Below are positions 52,227 to 63,480 of a DNA stretch of 64,000 nt, piece by piece (position 1 is the stretch's first letter; every line of letters starts with the position of its first letter). Made by a program: the position numbers and the translations under genes. A model generated the notes under the pieces. It did not search any database, was not told the origin of the DNA, and was given only the letters and a program-made list of their open reading frames with translations. This DNA is from Agarophyton chilense (taxonomy: Eukaryota; Rhodophyta; Florideophyceae; Gracilariales; Gracilariaceae). The stretch lies in NCBI GenBank assembly GCA_030374765.1, contig JARGXX010000113.1, forward strand, positions 868,001 through 932,000. The letters are read 5' to 3'.

Positions 52227-54300
52227 TTTGATGGACATGCGGGACGTTCTTCCTATGTCAGGGGCGTCTGATACACAGGACGGGGACACAAAGAAAGCAA
52301 GAGCACGACAACTAAAAAAGTTGAGACGAAAAAAGAAAATTCAAAGAATACTTGAGGGACTTCGAAGTGGGCTTTATTGATTGTATGCCGGGCATGTCTA
52401 CCCCTTTCTACCGGTAAAAGAGAGAAACGCTGTCCAAAGCCTGGGTAGAAATATCTTGCAAGGCATCGGGGAGTACTCATTTCGCCAAAATTATTTCGTT
52501 GCGGAGGAGTCCGTAGGAGATTTTGATTCTTCGTTCGAATACAGTGACCGAAATCAATGGGTATGTTTCAATCCGGACCCATTATCATTGCCAGGAAATG
52601 GTCTGGCAGCCTCGGCTGATAATATCTCATTGCTACCAGGGGGATATACAGCTACTATATATGACTAGAAAAACTGTTCGAGAAGATGAAGAGGTGAAGG
52701 GAGCTAAGAAGCCGTTTTGTGGAGTGAAGGCGAAAGACTACAGTGCACTGATTAGGAAACTGGTGGAATGCGGGTTAGTAGATCTGAGGGAATGAAAACC
52801 GAAAGTTGTGAATGGTGTTTTTGCGGTCCCTATAAAACAAAGAAAACAAAGGCTCATAATCGACGCCCGGAACGCTAATCTTCAGTTTATTGACCCACCA
52901 AAAATTGAGCTTCCAAACCCAGGACATCTGGCGAGATTACACATCCCGGCAGGACGAACGCTTTGTGTTGGAAAGACAGACATGGACAACCAATATCATC
53001 GAATGAGATTACCGGTATGGATGAACACGTATTTTGGTTTGCCACCAATCGAAGTCGAAGGGAAAAAATTATTCCCCGTCATGCTTTCAATGCCCATGGG
53101 GTAGTCACACTCTGTCTTTGTGGCTCAGAAAATCCATTTATAAATCTTAGCTCGTGCTAAGCTTTCCATGGACGACTGGGTAGCGGATTCAATTTCCGTT
53201 GGCGAATATAGAATTGGAGCTTATGTGAACGATTATTTTTCGTTTGGAACAAGCAAAAAGATTTCGGAAAGAAATCTGCGGGCCGTGATAAAGGAGTCTG
53301 AGCGTAGCTTTTTGCCTTCACAGTCGACAAAAGTATCAAGGCCTGCGGAAGAAGGAAGTACAGAAGTGTTGGGAATTGAAGTCTGAAAAGATGGCATATT
53401 GATGCCGAAGCGGGAAAAAATGAGAACGCTGATAACAATTACTGACAACATGATGAAAAAGAAGATGTGAGAGGTGCAAGAAGTACAAAGCATAATTGGA
53501 ATATGGGCGTGTTTTATGCTCTTAAGGAGGCCGCTCTTTTCGGTCTTTGAAAGAATATATTCCATTACGTCCTCGACCAAAGATTATGTTCGCCGCAACG
53601 TGGTTAGCTGGAAGGAGCTGGAATTAATTTTAAAACTAACAATGTTGATCCGGATTAATATTTCTACGCCGTTCAACAAAACAATCATTTGTACAGACGC
53701 AATCTTAATTGGCGGAGGAGTAGTTTATACCGAGTGCTGAGATCCCTTGAAAATTTGCGAGGGATCAGATCGGATTGAACGGATTGAAAAACAGGAGTGG
53801 AAAATTGCGATACGAAATCGTTGGAAGAAAAATCACCCGATACACATTCTAGAGGACGAGGCAGTCATTCTTGGTCTTCGTTGGCTTCTTCGAAATCGGA
53901 ATAATTATCAAACACGGATATTTATGTTTATTGATAACCAGTCGCTTGTGGGAGCTTTGCTGAAGGGACGTAGCAGTAAGCGAAGTTTTAACCGGATCTG
54001 CAGACGCGTTGCAGCGTTGGTACTCGTTGGTGACTTGACAATGGATTTTTTTATGTCCCTAGCGGGAAAATTCCAGCCGATGAACCGTCACGGGCTTTTT
54101 GATCTAGCTAACCGACTGGTAAAAGCGGCAACACTGCAGGGATACCGTAAGAACCTCGGTTACTTCGTGGAGTGGCTGGCGCAACAACCAGTAGCTTGCC
54201 ATCAATGTAGGAACGCAGGAGAGGTCGATAAATTGTTCACGAGGTATTTCACTGATCTTGTTCTAGTAATCAGCAATTGGAGGCAGGAGGTGTAGCTCGG
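52227..54300 (+). mobile_element. YR element reverse transcriptase and RNase H region
   Basis: RT shows KQRLIIDARNANLQF near 52,850, a KTDMDNQYHRMRLP catalytic-A region near 52,975, LSMPMG near 53,090 and a Y-V-x-D-Y-F-S-F-G box near 53,225. RNase H is supported by HILEDEAVILGLRWLLR and FIDNQSLVGALLKGRSS near 53,840-53,970. The start of the recombinase core-binding region (LQGYRKNLGYFVEWLAQ) is near 54,140. The RT is of the DIRS/Ngaro type rather than Ty3/gypsy. Broken in several places. Confidence 0.75.
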
Positions 54301-54414
54301 GCAAAATCAGCGTTGGAGTTTTTTCTCCCCGAACTCAGCGGGAAATTGGTACTGGCAAATCAAAATATACAGGGCTGGACAGCATCGCGCCCTAACCTTC
54401 ATTATGGCGTATGT

Positions 54415-55298
54415 TGAAGGAAAATCTTCATGGGGGGTTTCTTCGCAGGACTTAGAAGTTTCGCTCGCTTGAGGAATAGCTTGGGCTATGACAAGCTATA
54501 CCGCTATTGCGTGCTGACGGCCGGTTAGGACCGGAAGTGCATACGGGTGGAACACGTGGATTGCACGGATGCCAACGCTCGAGTACGAGGCGTGCCACAC
54601 GTGGCCCGGATTCTACCTAATGGTTAGTATTATTTAGTAATTTTTAGTATATATTTGGATGCGCTATCGCTATTTAGTGTCTTTTTTTCGGGCGCACGCC
54701 CACTTTCAGGGGCCGCGCGCCACACTACTTAGAAGGCTGAGCACTGCTCCCCAGTAAACACCCTCTTGGGAGATCCAAGGAGGGAGTCTCGGCTCTGAAC
54801 TTTTCGCCTTCGGCGCGTCTTCACCGCATATTGCGTGAGCGCCCGTGGTACGTTAGTTCATCCACCCCTCTGTCGACCAGAGTGCTACCACCACCGTGGG
54901 TTCATATTTAATCGCCGACACTTGTCGTAGTCTCGCCTCTGTATAGGTTTTCGCCCCCGTTTCCTCTTGTTCTCCTTTTTGGCTCTCGTGAGTGGCCGCA
55001 CCACTCACCTCGCTCGTCCACCTCATACCAGTGTTTCCTCGCTCCTTTTCCGACAATCGCCGTGGTATCGCTCCGCATAGGATTGGTCACACCCCGGACT
55101 GTGCCGTGCTCACCTAAACAATCTAGGTATATCCCGCCGGATTGGCCTCGGTCTTACACCCGACTCCGTCGTGCCTTTCCAGAGTGGCTCTGTTTCTGTG
55201 CTCCGCTGGGACGCGTCTCCTCCGCCTGAGGTGTGTCTCTCAAGAGAGGAAGATCCCGAACATCTTCGTGGTGTCTCTGCTCCAAGCGTTGTCCTACA
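54415..55298 (+). repeat. solo LTR related to element E
   Basis: 884 bp from TGAAGGAAAATC to GTCCTACA, flanked by TATGT (54,410-54,414 and 55,299-55,303). Start, end and several internal blocks (cagtaaac, ttggctctcgtg, gaacatcttcgtg) resemble the element E LTR, but with many differences, so it is a different subfamily. It interrupts the tyrosine-recombinase region. Left by recombination between the LTRs of a full element. Confidence 0.9.
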
Positions 55299-55750
55299 TA
55301 TGTCCGGAAATAGTTGTATACGGATTGGAATTAGATCTTTTTGAACACGGAGATCCGGATCTGGGGGTAGGATTGTTGCTGCTTTTTGATGGGTATCTCA
55401 GGCTAGGTGATTTATTGCAGCTAAAAGTATTGGATTTCGCCATGTTGCCGCTAACCGAAAAGCGGCGGCATTATGGGGTGCTCAATATTGCGATAGAAAT
55501 ACGAGGCCGTAACGAATCCCTCACGGTAAGGCAGTATTTTTTGGCGGTTTTGTTGAACAAGTTGGTTAGAAGAAGGAAGTTGGCAGAATCAGAGGTTCTT
55601 TTCCCGTATCAACCTGCCCGGTTTAGGGCCGCTCTCCCGAGAGCCTTCGAATGTCTAGGGATTCCGTTCGCAATTACTCCATACATGCTTAGGTACGGCG
55701 GGGCGACCACCGATAAGCTTTATGCTCGCCTCGCCAACCAGGATATTTAA
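55299..55750 (+). mobile_element. YR element tyrosine recombinase catalytic domain
   Basis: Contains GLLLLFDGYLRLGDLLQL (box I region with the first Arg), a central Lys-bearing stretch, and TPYMLRYGGATTDKLY (the box II region, with Arg and a Tyr where His is more usual). This is the fold of DIRS/Ngaro recombinases that insert the circular DNA. The nucleophilic tyrosine at the extreme end was not pinned down. Fossil. Confidence 0.65.
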
Positions 55751-56376
55751 TGCCGAGGACGTTGGCAAAGCGATAAGAATTTTAAGGGATATATTCAACC
55801 ACAGAAACGATACCAAGCGCTCAACGAATTATCCCCGGCCCAACGTCAGTCATTTGAGGCGGTTTACACCAGGTCATATACATCTGTCAACGTGCCGCCG
55901 CCAGATTGGGCTGAGGGTTTGGATTATCATGTGGAAACTTAAGCCGAAAATCGTTTTCGTTTTAGTCAGTTCGTCAGAATTATGCCCCCGACTCGCAGAA
56001 TTCTGACACTCGGAATCAGTTTTCCGAAAAAATCGTTATAACAGAAAACTGTCTCCTGGAATATCAACTTAAAGCTTGGAAACTATCTCAGAAGGAGTTT
56101 TAGTTTGGATAGTAGTAGTGGACCTGGTTGTGGGAATTTAATGGGTTTTGGTCTAGGGTTGGTTTTTGGGGAGTGGGGATGAGCTGGCTAGGACTTAATT
56201 ATTTTTTGGTTAAGTCGCTCGGATGCCATTGCGTGGTAGTTTAAAACACTATAGCTTTGTATTAAAAATTGAAATGTTGTTGTCAAATTTTTTTTCTTAC
56301 GTTGTCAATATTGCTTAGTTAAAAATGCAAAGCGTAATAGTACGAGCGTAGCGAGCTGCCATGTAGTCAATTAGAT
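55751..56376 (+). other. 3' tail of the YR retroelement
   Basis: AT-rich, no gene seen. It includes gaaatgttgttgtc near 56,270, similar to the left junction gaaatgtttta at 37,737, which may be part of a terminal repeat. Confidence 0.4.
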
Positions 56377-57649
56377 GAAATGCACGTTATGGCAATTAAG
56401 GAGAGCGTTTGGGTAAACCACTTCTGTTCAAAATATGATATTTATTCCTTGGTGAGACGTCCCTTTCGACGAGCCTTATTGAGGTTCATGCGATTGAGCA
56501 CTCACCCAAGTCATGGAATGTCCACTGAAAACAATTCACTGAAAAAAGATTACCTTCACGCAAATTCTTCAACGAATTTACACTTGCAGTTTGTGCGCCT
56601 CGAGGCCGAGATAAAGCGGACGATTTGCGTCCGCAATCCTAGCAAGCTTCTCCGTCAACGGCGGATATTCTTTCTTTGGTGCTGTTATGAACCCTGTCGA
56701 CTCGGAAGTGGAAGTGAACCATTGCGCCCAGGGCTTCCAGTCTTCCGGCATCCCTTTTTCCCATTTTATCGCCTTTGAAATAAAAGGGATTCCCATTTGT
56801 TCACACCATGCCATGACAACTTTCTCAGGATGATTCCGAAGATCATGAGCTTCGATTACCACCGGATCCTCCCCAGCGTCCTTCATCATTGTAAAGATAT
56901 CTGCCAAGGCTTGAAAGCTATCCATATCCTCTTTAAAGAACTCTGGCCATACTCGATGAAATGAAGGTACAACCCACGCAGGATGACCAATGAGCAATGA
57001 ATATCGAAAGGAAAGAACCACCTTCTTGTCCTCAATGAGTGGACCGATGTGATTTGCAATCTCCTTGACAAAGACAGATTTTTTTTTATTTTCTTCCATA
57101 ATGGTTTGGAGCGCAGCCGCAAAAGTTGAGTTCGGATGACGTTCTTCAAGATGATCATAAACACGCTCCGGTCCGTGGTAAAACGCATCTGGTAAGAGAA
57201 ATCAGGCAATCAATAAGTTCGTCAGAGGTGATAAAAAAGTACCATGCAAACGGGGAATTACGCACAGCTGAAAGGTTCAGTCGTAACCATGTGGTCGCCT
57301 CTCTGGCGCATCATTCTGTCAAACGCAGTTGAAGAAGAACGAAGGCAGGACCAGAGGCACAGTGGACGCCTTTCTTGGGCGTTGTGCACAGCGGTTGTTC
57401 CGTCTACGTAGACTGATGAATATGGACGGAACTATCGCACAGTTGAATTCGGAATAGGTTCCGCATTCCACTGGGTAGGAAAACATTTTTCCGGACATAA
57501 ATGTGGATGAAGTTAGAGAGAAGTGAAGTGAAGCTTGTACAGGCGGGCTTCGCACAATCTCCGCCAGCTGCTCCGAGAGCCTCGGGATGCATCAAATCTC
57601 AGCCAGGTGCGAGAGCGACAGAATGCCTCAAATCTCAGCCTCGATTTCT
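56377..57649. repeat. duplicated block, copy 2, right piece
   Basis: Matches 32,842-34,085. Near its right end (about 57,580-57,645) a roughly 36-bp stretch (gagcctcgggatgcatcaaatctc and its repeat) is duplicated relative to copy 1. Confidence 0.9.
56578..57389 (-). pseudogene. sulfotransferase copy 2, likely inactive
   Basis: Second copy of the two-exon sulfotransferase. Exon 1 57,389-57,266, intron 57,265-57,189 (77 nt, donor GTGCGT, normal acceptor AG), exon 2 57,188-56,578. The codon matching the start of copy 1 is GTG (57,387-57,389), and no in-frame ATG precedes the phosphosulfate loop. That loop reads CLRSSSTAF instead of CPRSSSTAF. The 3'-phosphate motif reads LIGHPAW instead of LIRHPAW, losing an arginine that contacts PAPS in the family. 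Exon 2 still keeps 173 codons open, with about 19 replacements against copy 1. The intact acceptor here shows that the copy 1 acceptor is the changed one. Most likely a recent pseudogene. Confidence 0.75.
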
Positions 57650-58434
57650 ACAATAAGAGCATCTCCACCGGTGGGCATCAAAGAGGTAAATTTGTAGACA
57701 GCTGTGAGCATTTAGCCCTTTCACTCTAAAATCCATAATTCGTATATGTATACCCGCGAAACACGACTTCCAAAATTTTATTGCTTGCTCCCAATGTCAC
57801 GGCAAGAAAAGACCAAAAAAACAAATGCGCCAACAGTTACAGTATTCTCGAAGAGTTTTTGAATCACAGTGAATACTACTACACGTGAACTCGATATCAC
57901 TTTATGCGATTAGAGTAGACTATGCAAGATATGTATTTCAAGTCTGTATTTCCCACCACTAGAAACTTTCCAGTGGAAAGTTGTTAGAAAGTGAACTTCA
58001 GTACTCCATTGGAACCACTGACGTCCACTTTGTCACACGTATACACCGGTTGGACGTGTATGTCCCTTTTCTGGCAAAAATCCATTCTACTAAGAACTTG
58101 ACTCTATTAGAATGGCGCCAAAATCTGGCGGCTAGATTTTGCACTGGAGTGAGCAGGCCATTCCACTGCCTCCCTAGTGCCGGCCACCCTTTCGCGACGC
58201 ACTGCCTTTCATACCCTCAAACTGAAATGATCTCTGTTGTTAGCACGAAGTGAGAGGGACGTGGAATCCATAGAACAGGCCGAAGTGAGTGCATGCCTGA
58301 GGTAACTCGCAGACATTCAAAATATGGCGGTGGAGGTGGAATGATTCCACTCGAATCCATTTATGGCGCAAAATTGAGCATGAATTACAGTTTCATACAC
58401 TTAAAGTTCGCTTTTCTGCAAAGGACATTTTAAT
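57650..58434. other. intergenic, no gene seen
   Basis: AT-rich sequence between the duplicated block and the hAT element. Short frames only; no motif recognised. Confidence 0.4.
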
Positions 58435-58474
58435 CAGTGGCCGCAGAAAATAGAGCGGCTACATTCGTTTCCAG

Positions 58475-58555
58475 CTCTTCCCGGTGGCGCCAGAACAACT
58501 CTTTTCTGTAGCGCAAGAACAACTCTTCCCTGTGGCGCCAGAGCACCAAGTTAAA
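58475..58555 (+). repeat. 25-bp tandem repeat, three units
   Basis: Units read ggtggcgccagaacaactct, tgtagcgcaagaacaactct and tgtggcgccagagcaccaag, each followed by tttc/tccc-type spacers. Lies just inside the presumed left end of the hAT element. Confidence 0.7.
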
Positions 58556-58860
58556 AACGCCTATCGTAGTAGTTTCATATTTCATGTTGCAGGTACAAAA
58601 CTACAACGCAATCTTCGCTCCATTCCTCCCCTTCCGCTATCTGTAATCAATGCCTCCCCGACCCCCTCAGTTCTATAAAACGTCCGGTCAAGAGCTTTCC
58701 TGCAAACTGCATGTCGGAAATTTCTTCGAACGCACAAAAGTCGGAAGGCTCATTTCCCAATTCCGGCAAATAGGTAGAACGAAAGAAAAGCTGGTGGTCT
58801 GAGTAGTGCTTTAATGTTGAATCTTACACAGACAACTTAAACGCCGTTCGGAAACGCGCA

Positions 58861-60603
58861 ATGTGCCGGTGCTGCTCCTTCGAATCTGATGCATTGAGAG
58901 TCAATGCAATCCAATTGGGTAGACATCGTCTGAAGTGCTATGCATCTAGTGGAAAAATGAAAAAAAGACTGGTACAGGATCCCGTTTGGGGAAGTTCCTA
59001 TAAAAAAACTCAGAAGTCGTTCGATTTGCTCCGTTGTAACTACCACGCCATCGAAGAACCACGAACGTCTTAAGATGACCGGAAGCTCAAATCCAAATCT
59101 ACACTCAGATGTTGAAGGGAAGAGGGAACCCCTGAAATCCAATAATTTGAGTGAGGAGAGTTTGGATTCCTTTCAGAAGCGTTCCAAGCTCAACGAGTTT
59201 TTCACCTCTTTGTCGTCAATCCCATGCTTCCCTTTTCTGTTGTAAAGAGAAGTGAGGGAGAAGATGAATTGTATCAAATAATAAGGCTCGCAAATCCTGC
59301 TTTAGCAGAACAGGTACGTACGGTCGCTGAGATGTCTGGAAAGGACCTTGACGCTTTCTACGAATCGGTGCGAGATCACGTGAAAGGTTCTATTTGTGGC
59401 GCACTATCGCGTGCTACGGCACGCTTATTTTCGACGGTTGACCTGATTTAAATTCCGAGAGCGTTGTAAACGTCTTGCTGTCATTCACCGGCGTGGAGAG
59501 ATCTCGAAGCACGTTCTTTCTACGCTCTATATACACTTGGGCCCAATCCTGCAACGCCTCGTTCTATGCTGAAGTTGTGGAAAGTACTATGTTGAATAAC
59601 GGTAATATGACGCGTATCTGCGCAATAACGAGCGCCAACACGAGCTGCTGTGTGAAAGCCAAAGAAAAAATGGCTGAGAAGTACAATTACCTGACTCCCT
59701 CTCAAGACCAAACGCACTTAGCGAATCTTCTGAAAGAACGGGAGCAGGCGTTCGTTGTTAGATTAATCCGTGAAGGATAATGCACTTCATGAGAAGTCTT
59801 GTGATGTGTTTTACATATTCTGGATGGTTTGCAGATACCTGCGCATATTTGACAACGAGAGTTCTCTACTTTCCGAGGTGCTTCCCGCCAACCGCCAGCT
59901 GGGAGAACAACTGAAGCCGCTTCCTTTCACGCCATTCTTCACTTCAGCGAGGAGTAATCAGGTCCAGGGGGTTTACAAATGCCGGCTGGAGGGAGTTGGG
60001 AGAAGGATTTCGCTCCTCAACTCTTTGCATTCTGTCGCATTCTGTCTAGACGTCCGTAGCGCCACTGAGGATGTTTCAGTGTTTAACTCTCACATACTGA
60101 AGCATATAGGCTCTTTTGTAATGTCGAGTGTTCTTCCACCCACTCAGAAATTTGAGAGTACTGGTACCGCTGATGGAGCAGTTCAACAACTTTTCGAAGA
60201 TTTCAATTTCTTCAGGTGATCTGGGACTACTCAGCTCAGCGAAGTAAATAGAAGAGATGCACTTCTTGCTGACCGGAATATACCAACAGTTTACTGGATG
60301 CAAAACAAAGATAGGTCTTTGCTGCGTGCGTTTGAGGCGAAGACACTATCGATAAGTCCATCCTGTTCGAGCGTGGAGAGATGTTTCAGCATGCAAGGAA
60401 GAATCGGAACACCGATCGGCAATCGTATTCATCCAAAAAAAGTGAGTAAGATGATCTTCTTTGCTTTTCATAGCTGTATCTTAATATCAAAGAAAGCATC
60501 TGCCGAGAAACCTCAGCAAATGTACGCGAATGTGACTCCAACCACTGCAACCAACGCAAATATCACGAACACTGCAAATTTGTCGTACTTTGGTAGTGGG
60601 TAA
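58861..60603 (+). pseudogene. hAT transposase pseudogene
   Basis: A BED-like zinc finger opens it: CRCC...N-x(3)-LGRHRLKC (58,864-58,950). After a stop at 59,071 the coding sequence moves to another frame (about 59,075-59,240), then to the frame of 59,224-59,451 (ELYQIIRLANPALAEQVR), then another (59,475-59,780), then back to the first frame (59,770-60,219). The C-terminal frame (60,298-60,603) carries the hAT dimerisation signature SVERCFSMQGRIG...NRIHPKKVSKM. At least four frame changes or stops make it inactive. hAT transposases cut and paste DNA and make 8-bp duplications. Confidence 0.75.
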
Positions 60604-60966
60604 GTTTCTGACGAAGAAGACATTGAAGGGGAGGACGGAATGGACTGGGAGAATGTGGGCGACGAAGATTTGCAACCACCTGGAGTTTCTGACATGATTT
60701 CTGTCTTGGATGGGTAGAGGTCAATACATTGTTTTATGAGAGCTTAAGCTTTTGGATAAATGCGTTAAGTAGAGAACTAATGGTGACTTCTTAGTTTTTC
60801 TTTGTTGGGCTTCTACACACATAGATTTTCACGCTCCTGTATTATGAAGGTAGATGAGTGTATGACTATAGTCTGTTTGCCCATTGAAATACTTGAAGTG
60901 TTAAGGTAGGTCCACTCATGTACCTTCCCTTAAAAGTAATTTGTCTCATGATCACGGGCACCACTG

Positions 60967-61238
60967 ATACAGACTGCAAGGTGCTTCAAGGAATTCAATA
61001 GTGCCTAAAAGGGTTCCAACACATGATAACTACTCATGCACTTTTCAAGTATGCACTACCCCAATTTCCTTCCGTCCAGCCTCACCAATTCTCCCATAGA
61101 TGAAGACCGCATATTGACACCCCCAGAAAGCCAGGCGTATATCCTCGAACTTTATTACCCGCGAGTCACAAACCCCAATTTTCATTTCAGAACAGGTGCA
61201 TTCAACAGCCAACAATACTGATACACTTCACCCTCACC
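60967..61238. other. intergenic, no gene seen
   Basis: Short stretch between the hAT element and the histone pseudogene. Confidence 0.4.
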
Positions 61239-61364
61239 TGAAACGATATGGGTTCTTGACTCCGCCGATGGCGGGGGCGGATCTGCGCACGGCCTTGGTG
61301 GCAATCTGCTTACGCAAGCCCTTCCTCCTGTGGTCTTACGGGCGGTTTGCTTGGTACGACCCAT
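61239..61364 (-). pseudogene. truncated histone H3 pseudogene
   Basis: Starts [16 protein letters not shown], clearly the histone H3 tail (canonical [17 protein letters not shown]). After about residue 16 the frame slips, and H3 resumes in another frame as [24 protein letters not shown]. The sequence then stops matching exactly at TTTCAG/GTGAGG, a good splice-donor context. No continuing H3 (PGTVALREI...) was found on the left within several hundred bases. Changes of note: A1G, S10T, K14R. The upstream 180 bp on the minus strand looks like an ordinary pyrimidine-rich leader. Host gene relic, not functional. Confidence 0.85.
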
Positions 61365-61750
61365 TGCGATGTGTGGGCAGAAGGAGAGAAAGCTGAAAGA
61401 GTTTAGAAACTTGTGTAGATGAAGAGCAGTAAGAGGCTGTAGAGCTGAGTCCGTGAGGGAGGGGTAGACGGTTGACAGCGAAGTGGCGGCGCTTAAGTAG
61501 CATTCTGTGGTAGAGTTGAGCGTGTTCAAATTTTCCGAAGCGGTGCAAAACGTAGGACTCTTTATAGTTTACAGGGGCCTATGTTACTTTGATTTTCGAA
61601 TGAGACGTGGTCTTTTCCTCGCCTACTCTGTGGCACATTCGTGCTTTACAAGACGACCACAACCATCACTAGAGAAACATGCGACCGAAGGAATGAAGTG
61701 AGGATCTGCATTGGTTCGTGCAGCTCTCTTGAGATCTTCCAGTTTCTGCG

Positions 61751-62713
61751 TTATATAGTCTTGCAAAGAGGCCGCACTATCAGAAGATGCAACAGACATT
61801 CGGGAAATGGAGTAATCGTAGCCATGACGATATCCAGGTACTCTGTGGAGTGAAATGTAATTATCAACGCTATAGAGTTTAGGTTAATGTCCATCTCCAG
61901 TGTAACTGCTCTCCATTTCTTGTCTATAAATCGTTTTGTTGCACTTGTAATAACACCATAGCCATACATGATAAGAATAATTTCCGCAAACTTCCTGTTC
62001 TTTATCTGCATCGATAACTTGACATATTCGAAACGGCATTCTGTACCGAGCTTATACTCGGGGGCTCCATCAAACTCTTCATCATCACTGTCATCATAAT
62101 GATGATCATGGTGACTGGAACGGTCATCGTGTAGTTGCTCTGGTTGGTGACGATGGTCATTAGCTGATTAGGGCAAAGCTGTATATGGTTCGGGGACTTT
62201 TCGGTCAAGATTTCTGAGTCTGGCCTGAATCTGAGACTGCACGCTGATAGGATAAATCGAATGAATCTCCTTTGGAATCGCACCAGCAACCATTTCAATG
62301 GTGTCCTGTTTATCTGAGTAAGGAGCCTGTTTTAGTTGTTCGGAGGCCGGTTCCTCTTCCTGTCGGTGCACGTGCTGTACATCGCTGAGCAGATGCCAAG
62401 GTTGTCCCTGCGAAACGAGATCATCGCGACGCATGTGACCATGCTTATATTGAGCCTAAGAAACTTCTCGTTCACGCTCTAGTTCAGACGCAACTTCAGT
62501 GTCACTGTGCTCCACAACGACCTTTCCACCATGAAAGGCGGAAAGATCGACGGTATCAGCATACTGATGCAAAATGTCAGTATTTAACAGAGTCTGAAAA
62601 TGACTGGGACGAATAGAAACTCTCTCGCAAAGGGTAAGATCGTTATGGTTCTCCAGCTTGACGGGTGAGTTAAAAATTCGAGGGTTGAGATGGAGAAACA
62701 AATCTCGCTCGAT
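61751..62713 (-). pseudogene. unrecognised protein gene with two in-frame stops
   Basis: A single minus-strand frame reads through about 320 codons with only two stops (near 62,457 and 62,169). It begins without an ATG (IERDLFLHLNPRIF). Distinct stretches: SIRPSHFQTLLNTDILHQYADTV in short form, DLSAFHGGKVVVEH, DDLVSQGQPWHLLSDVQHVH, an Asp/His-rich patch (DHHYDDSDDEEFDG), and KLGTECRFEYVKLSMQIKN. It looks like genuine protein code, but the family was not recognised. Could be a decayed gene, an exon set with unrecognised introns, or a DNA-transposon protein. Confidence 0.45.
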
Positions 62714-62984
62714 CTATCGATCAAGAACTCGAAACTTCCTTGAGTCCGGCCGCGTGTGAGATGGATGAACCGGCAGATTAAATCGCTTCACGTTGAGGCG
62801 CGGCGAATCTGGAGTCAAACCATTTTAGACGCACTGCTACTCAAGCAAAGAACGAACGTATCGAAACGTCGATCGCTTCTTATTGCAGCTGGCCCGGACG
62901 ACAAGCGAGGATACGCGCAATATGGCGGAGGAGATGTGGTAGGCGTGATCGGTAAGGACTTCAACGTTGCCCGACGACCATGAG

Positions 62985-63480
62985 AACTCGAGGAAAGGAT
63001 ATGCAGCCGAAGCGACGGAGCACAAAGATAGTTGCGGCGGACAGCAACGTCGCAGGAAGGGAGTGGAAGGGGAGAGTAACGGCGCATAAAGAAAATTCCG
63101 GCAGAGAGCAGCGGCACAGCAAAAGGGGGGCGGCGGAGAGCAACGGTCCGAACGAAGAGGCGGGGTGGAGACCTCAGACAGACATGTGCGGCCCGGAGCA
63201 ACAGTGTGAAATGGGAGGCGCAATGGAACGCATCGGCGTGGAGAAAATAGTCGTAGCGGTGAGCAACGGCACGGGCAAGGATGCGCGGCCGGGAGCAAAG
63301 GCACGAGCAAGGAGGCGTGGCGGAGAGCGATGAAGCAAACAAGGGGGCACTAGAAGAGAAGAGAAATGAGGCGAACCAGAGTGAACGGTAGAGAGCGACC
63401 TGTGGAGAAGAAGAAATGGTGGAGAGCGTGGACAGAGAGGCGCGGCAGACAGCGACTCCGCGGGCAGAGAAAGCCGATTG
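62985..63480. repeat. degenerate minisatellite, about 32-bp period
   Basis: The block ggcggagagcaacggcac and variants recur near 63,043, 63,098, 63,137, 63,197, 63,263, 63,295, 63,326, 63,393, 63,425 and 63,456, many spaced 31-33 bp or twice that. It creates a long repetitive open frame on the minus strand (62,815-63,570), rich in Ser, Arg, Pro and Cys, that is not a convincing gene. Confidence 0.6.

Larger units (their letters stand above)
37743..56376 (+). mobile_element. tyrosine-recombinase retroelement (DIRS/Ngaro-like fossil) hosting two other elements
   Basis: Composite insertion in copy 2 of the duplicated block, flanked by GAAATG on both sides (37,737-37,742 and 56,377-56,382, plus one extra C on the right). 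Without the nested element E and the solo LTR it measures about 5.3 kb. Plus-strand parts in order: leader, gag-like region, reverse transcriptase, RNase H, tyrosine recombinase, tail. No DDE integrase was seen. This order with a tyrosine recombinase defines the DIRS/Ngaro group. Broken, with roughly six or more disruptions besides the two insertions. Exact ends are inferred from the paralogous empty site. Confidence 0.7.
58435..60966 (+). mobile_element. decayed hAT DNA transposon
   Basis: About 2.5 kb. Possible terminal inverted repeats are CAGTGGCCG (58,435) and, read inward from the right, CAGTGGTGCCCG (60,966-60,955), a hAT-type end. The flanking 8 bp do not match, so the ends are tentative. 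The transposase inside is identified by its BED finger and C-terminal dimerisation motif. Confidence 0.6.

Noticed and set aside
58427-60974. 8-bp target duplication of the hAT element
   Set aside because: The flanks (attttaat and atacagac) do not match, so the proposed ends remain tentative.
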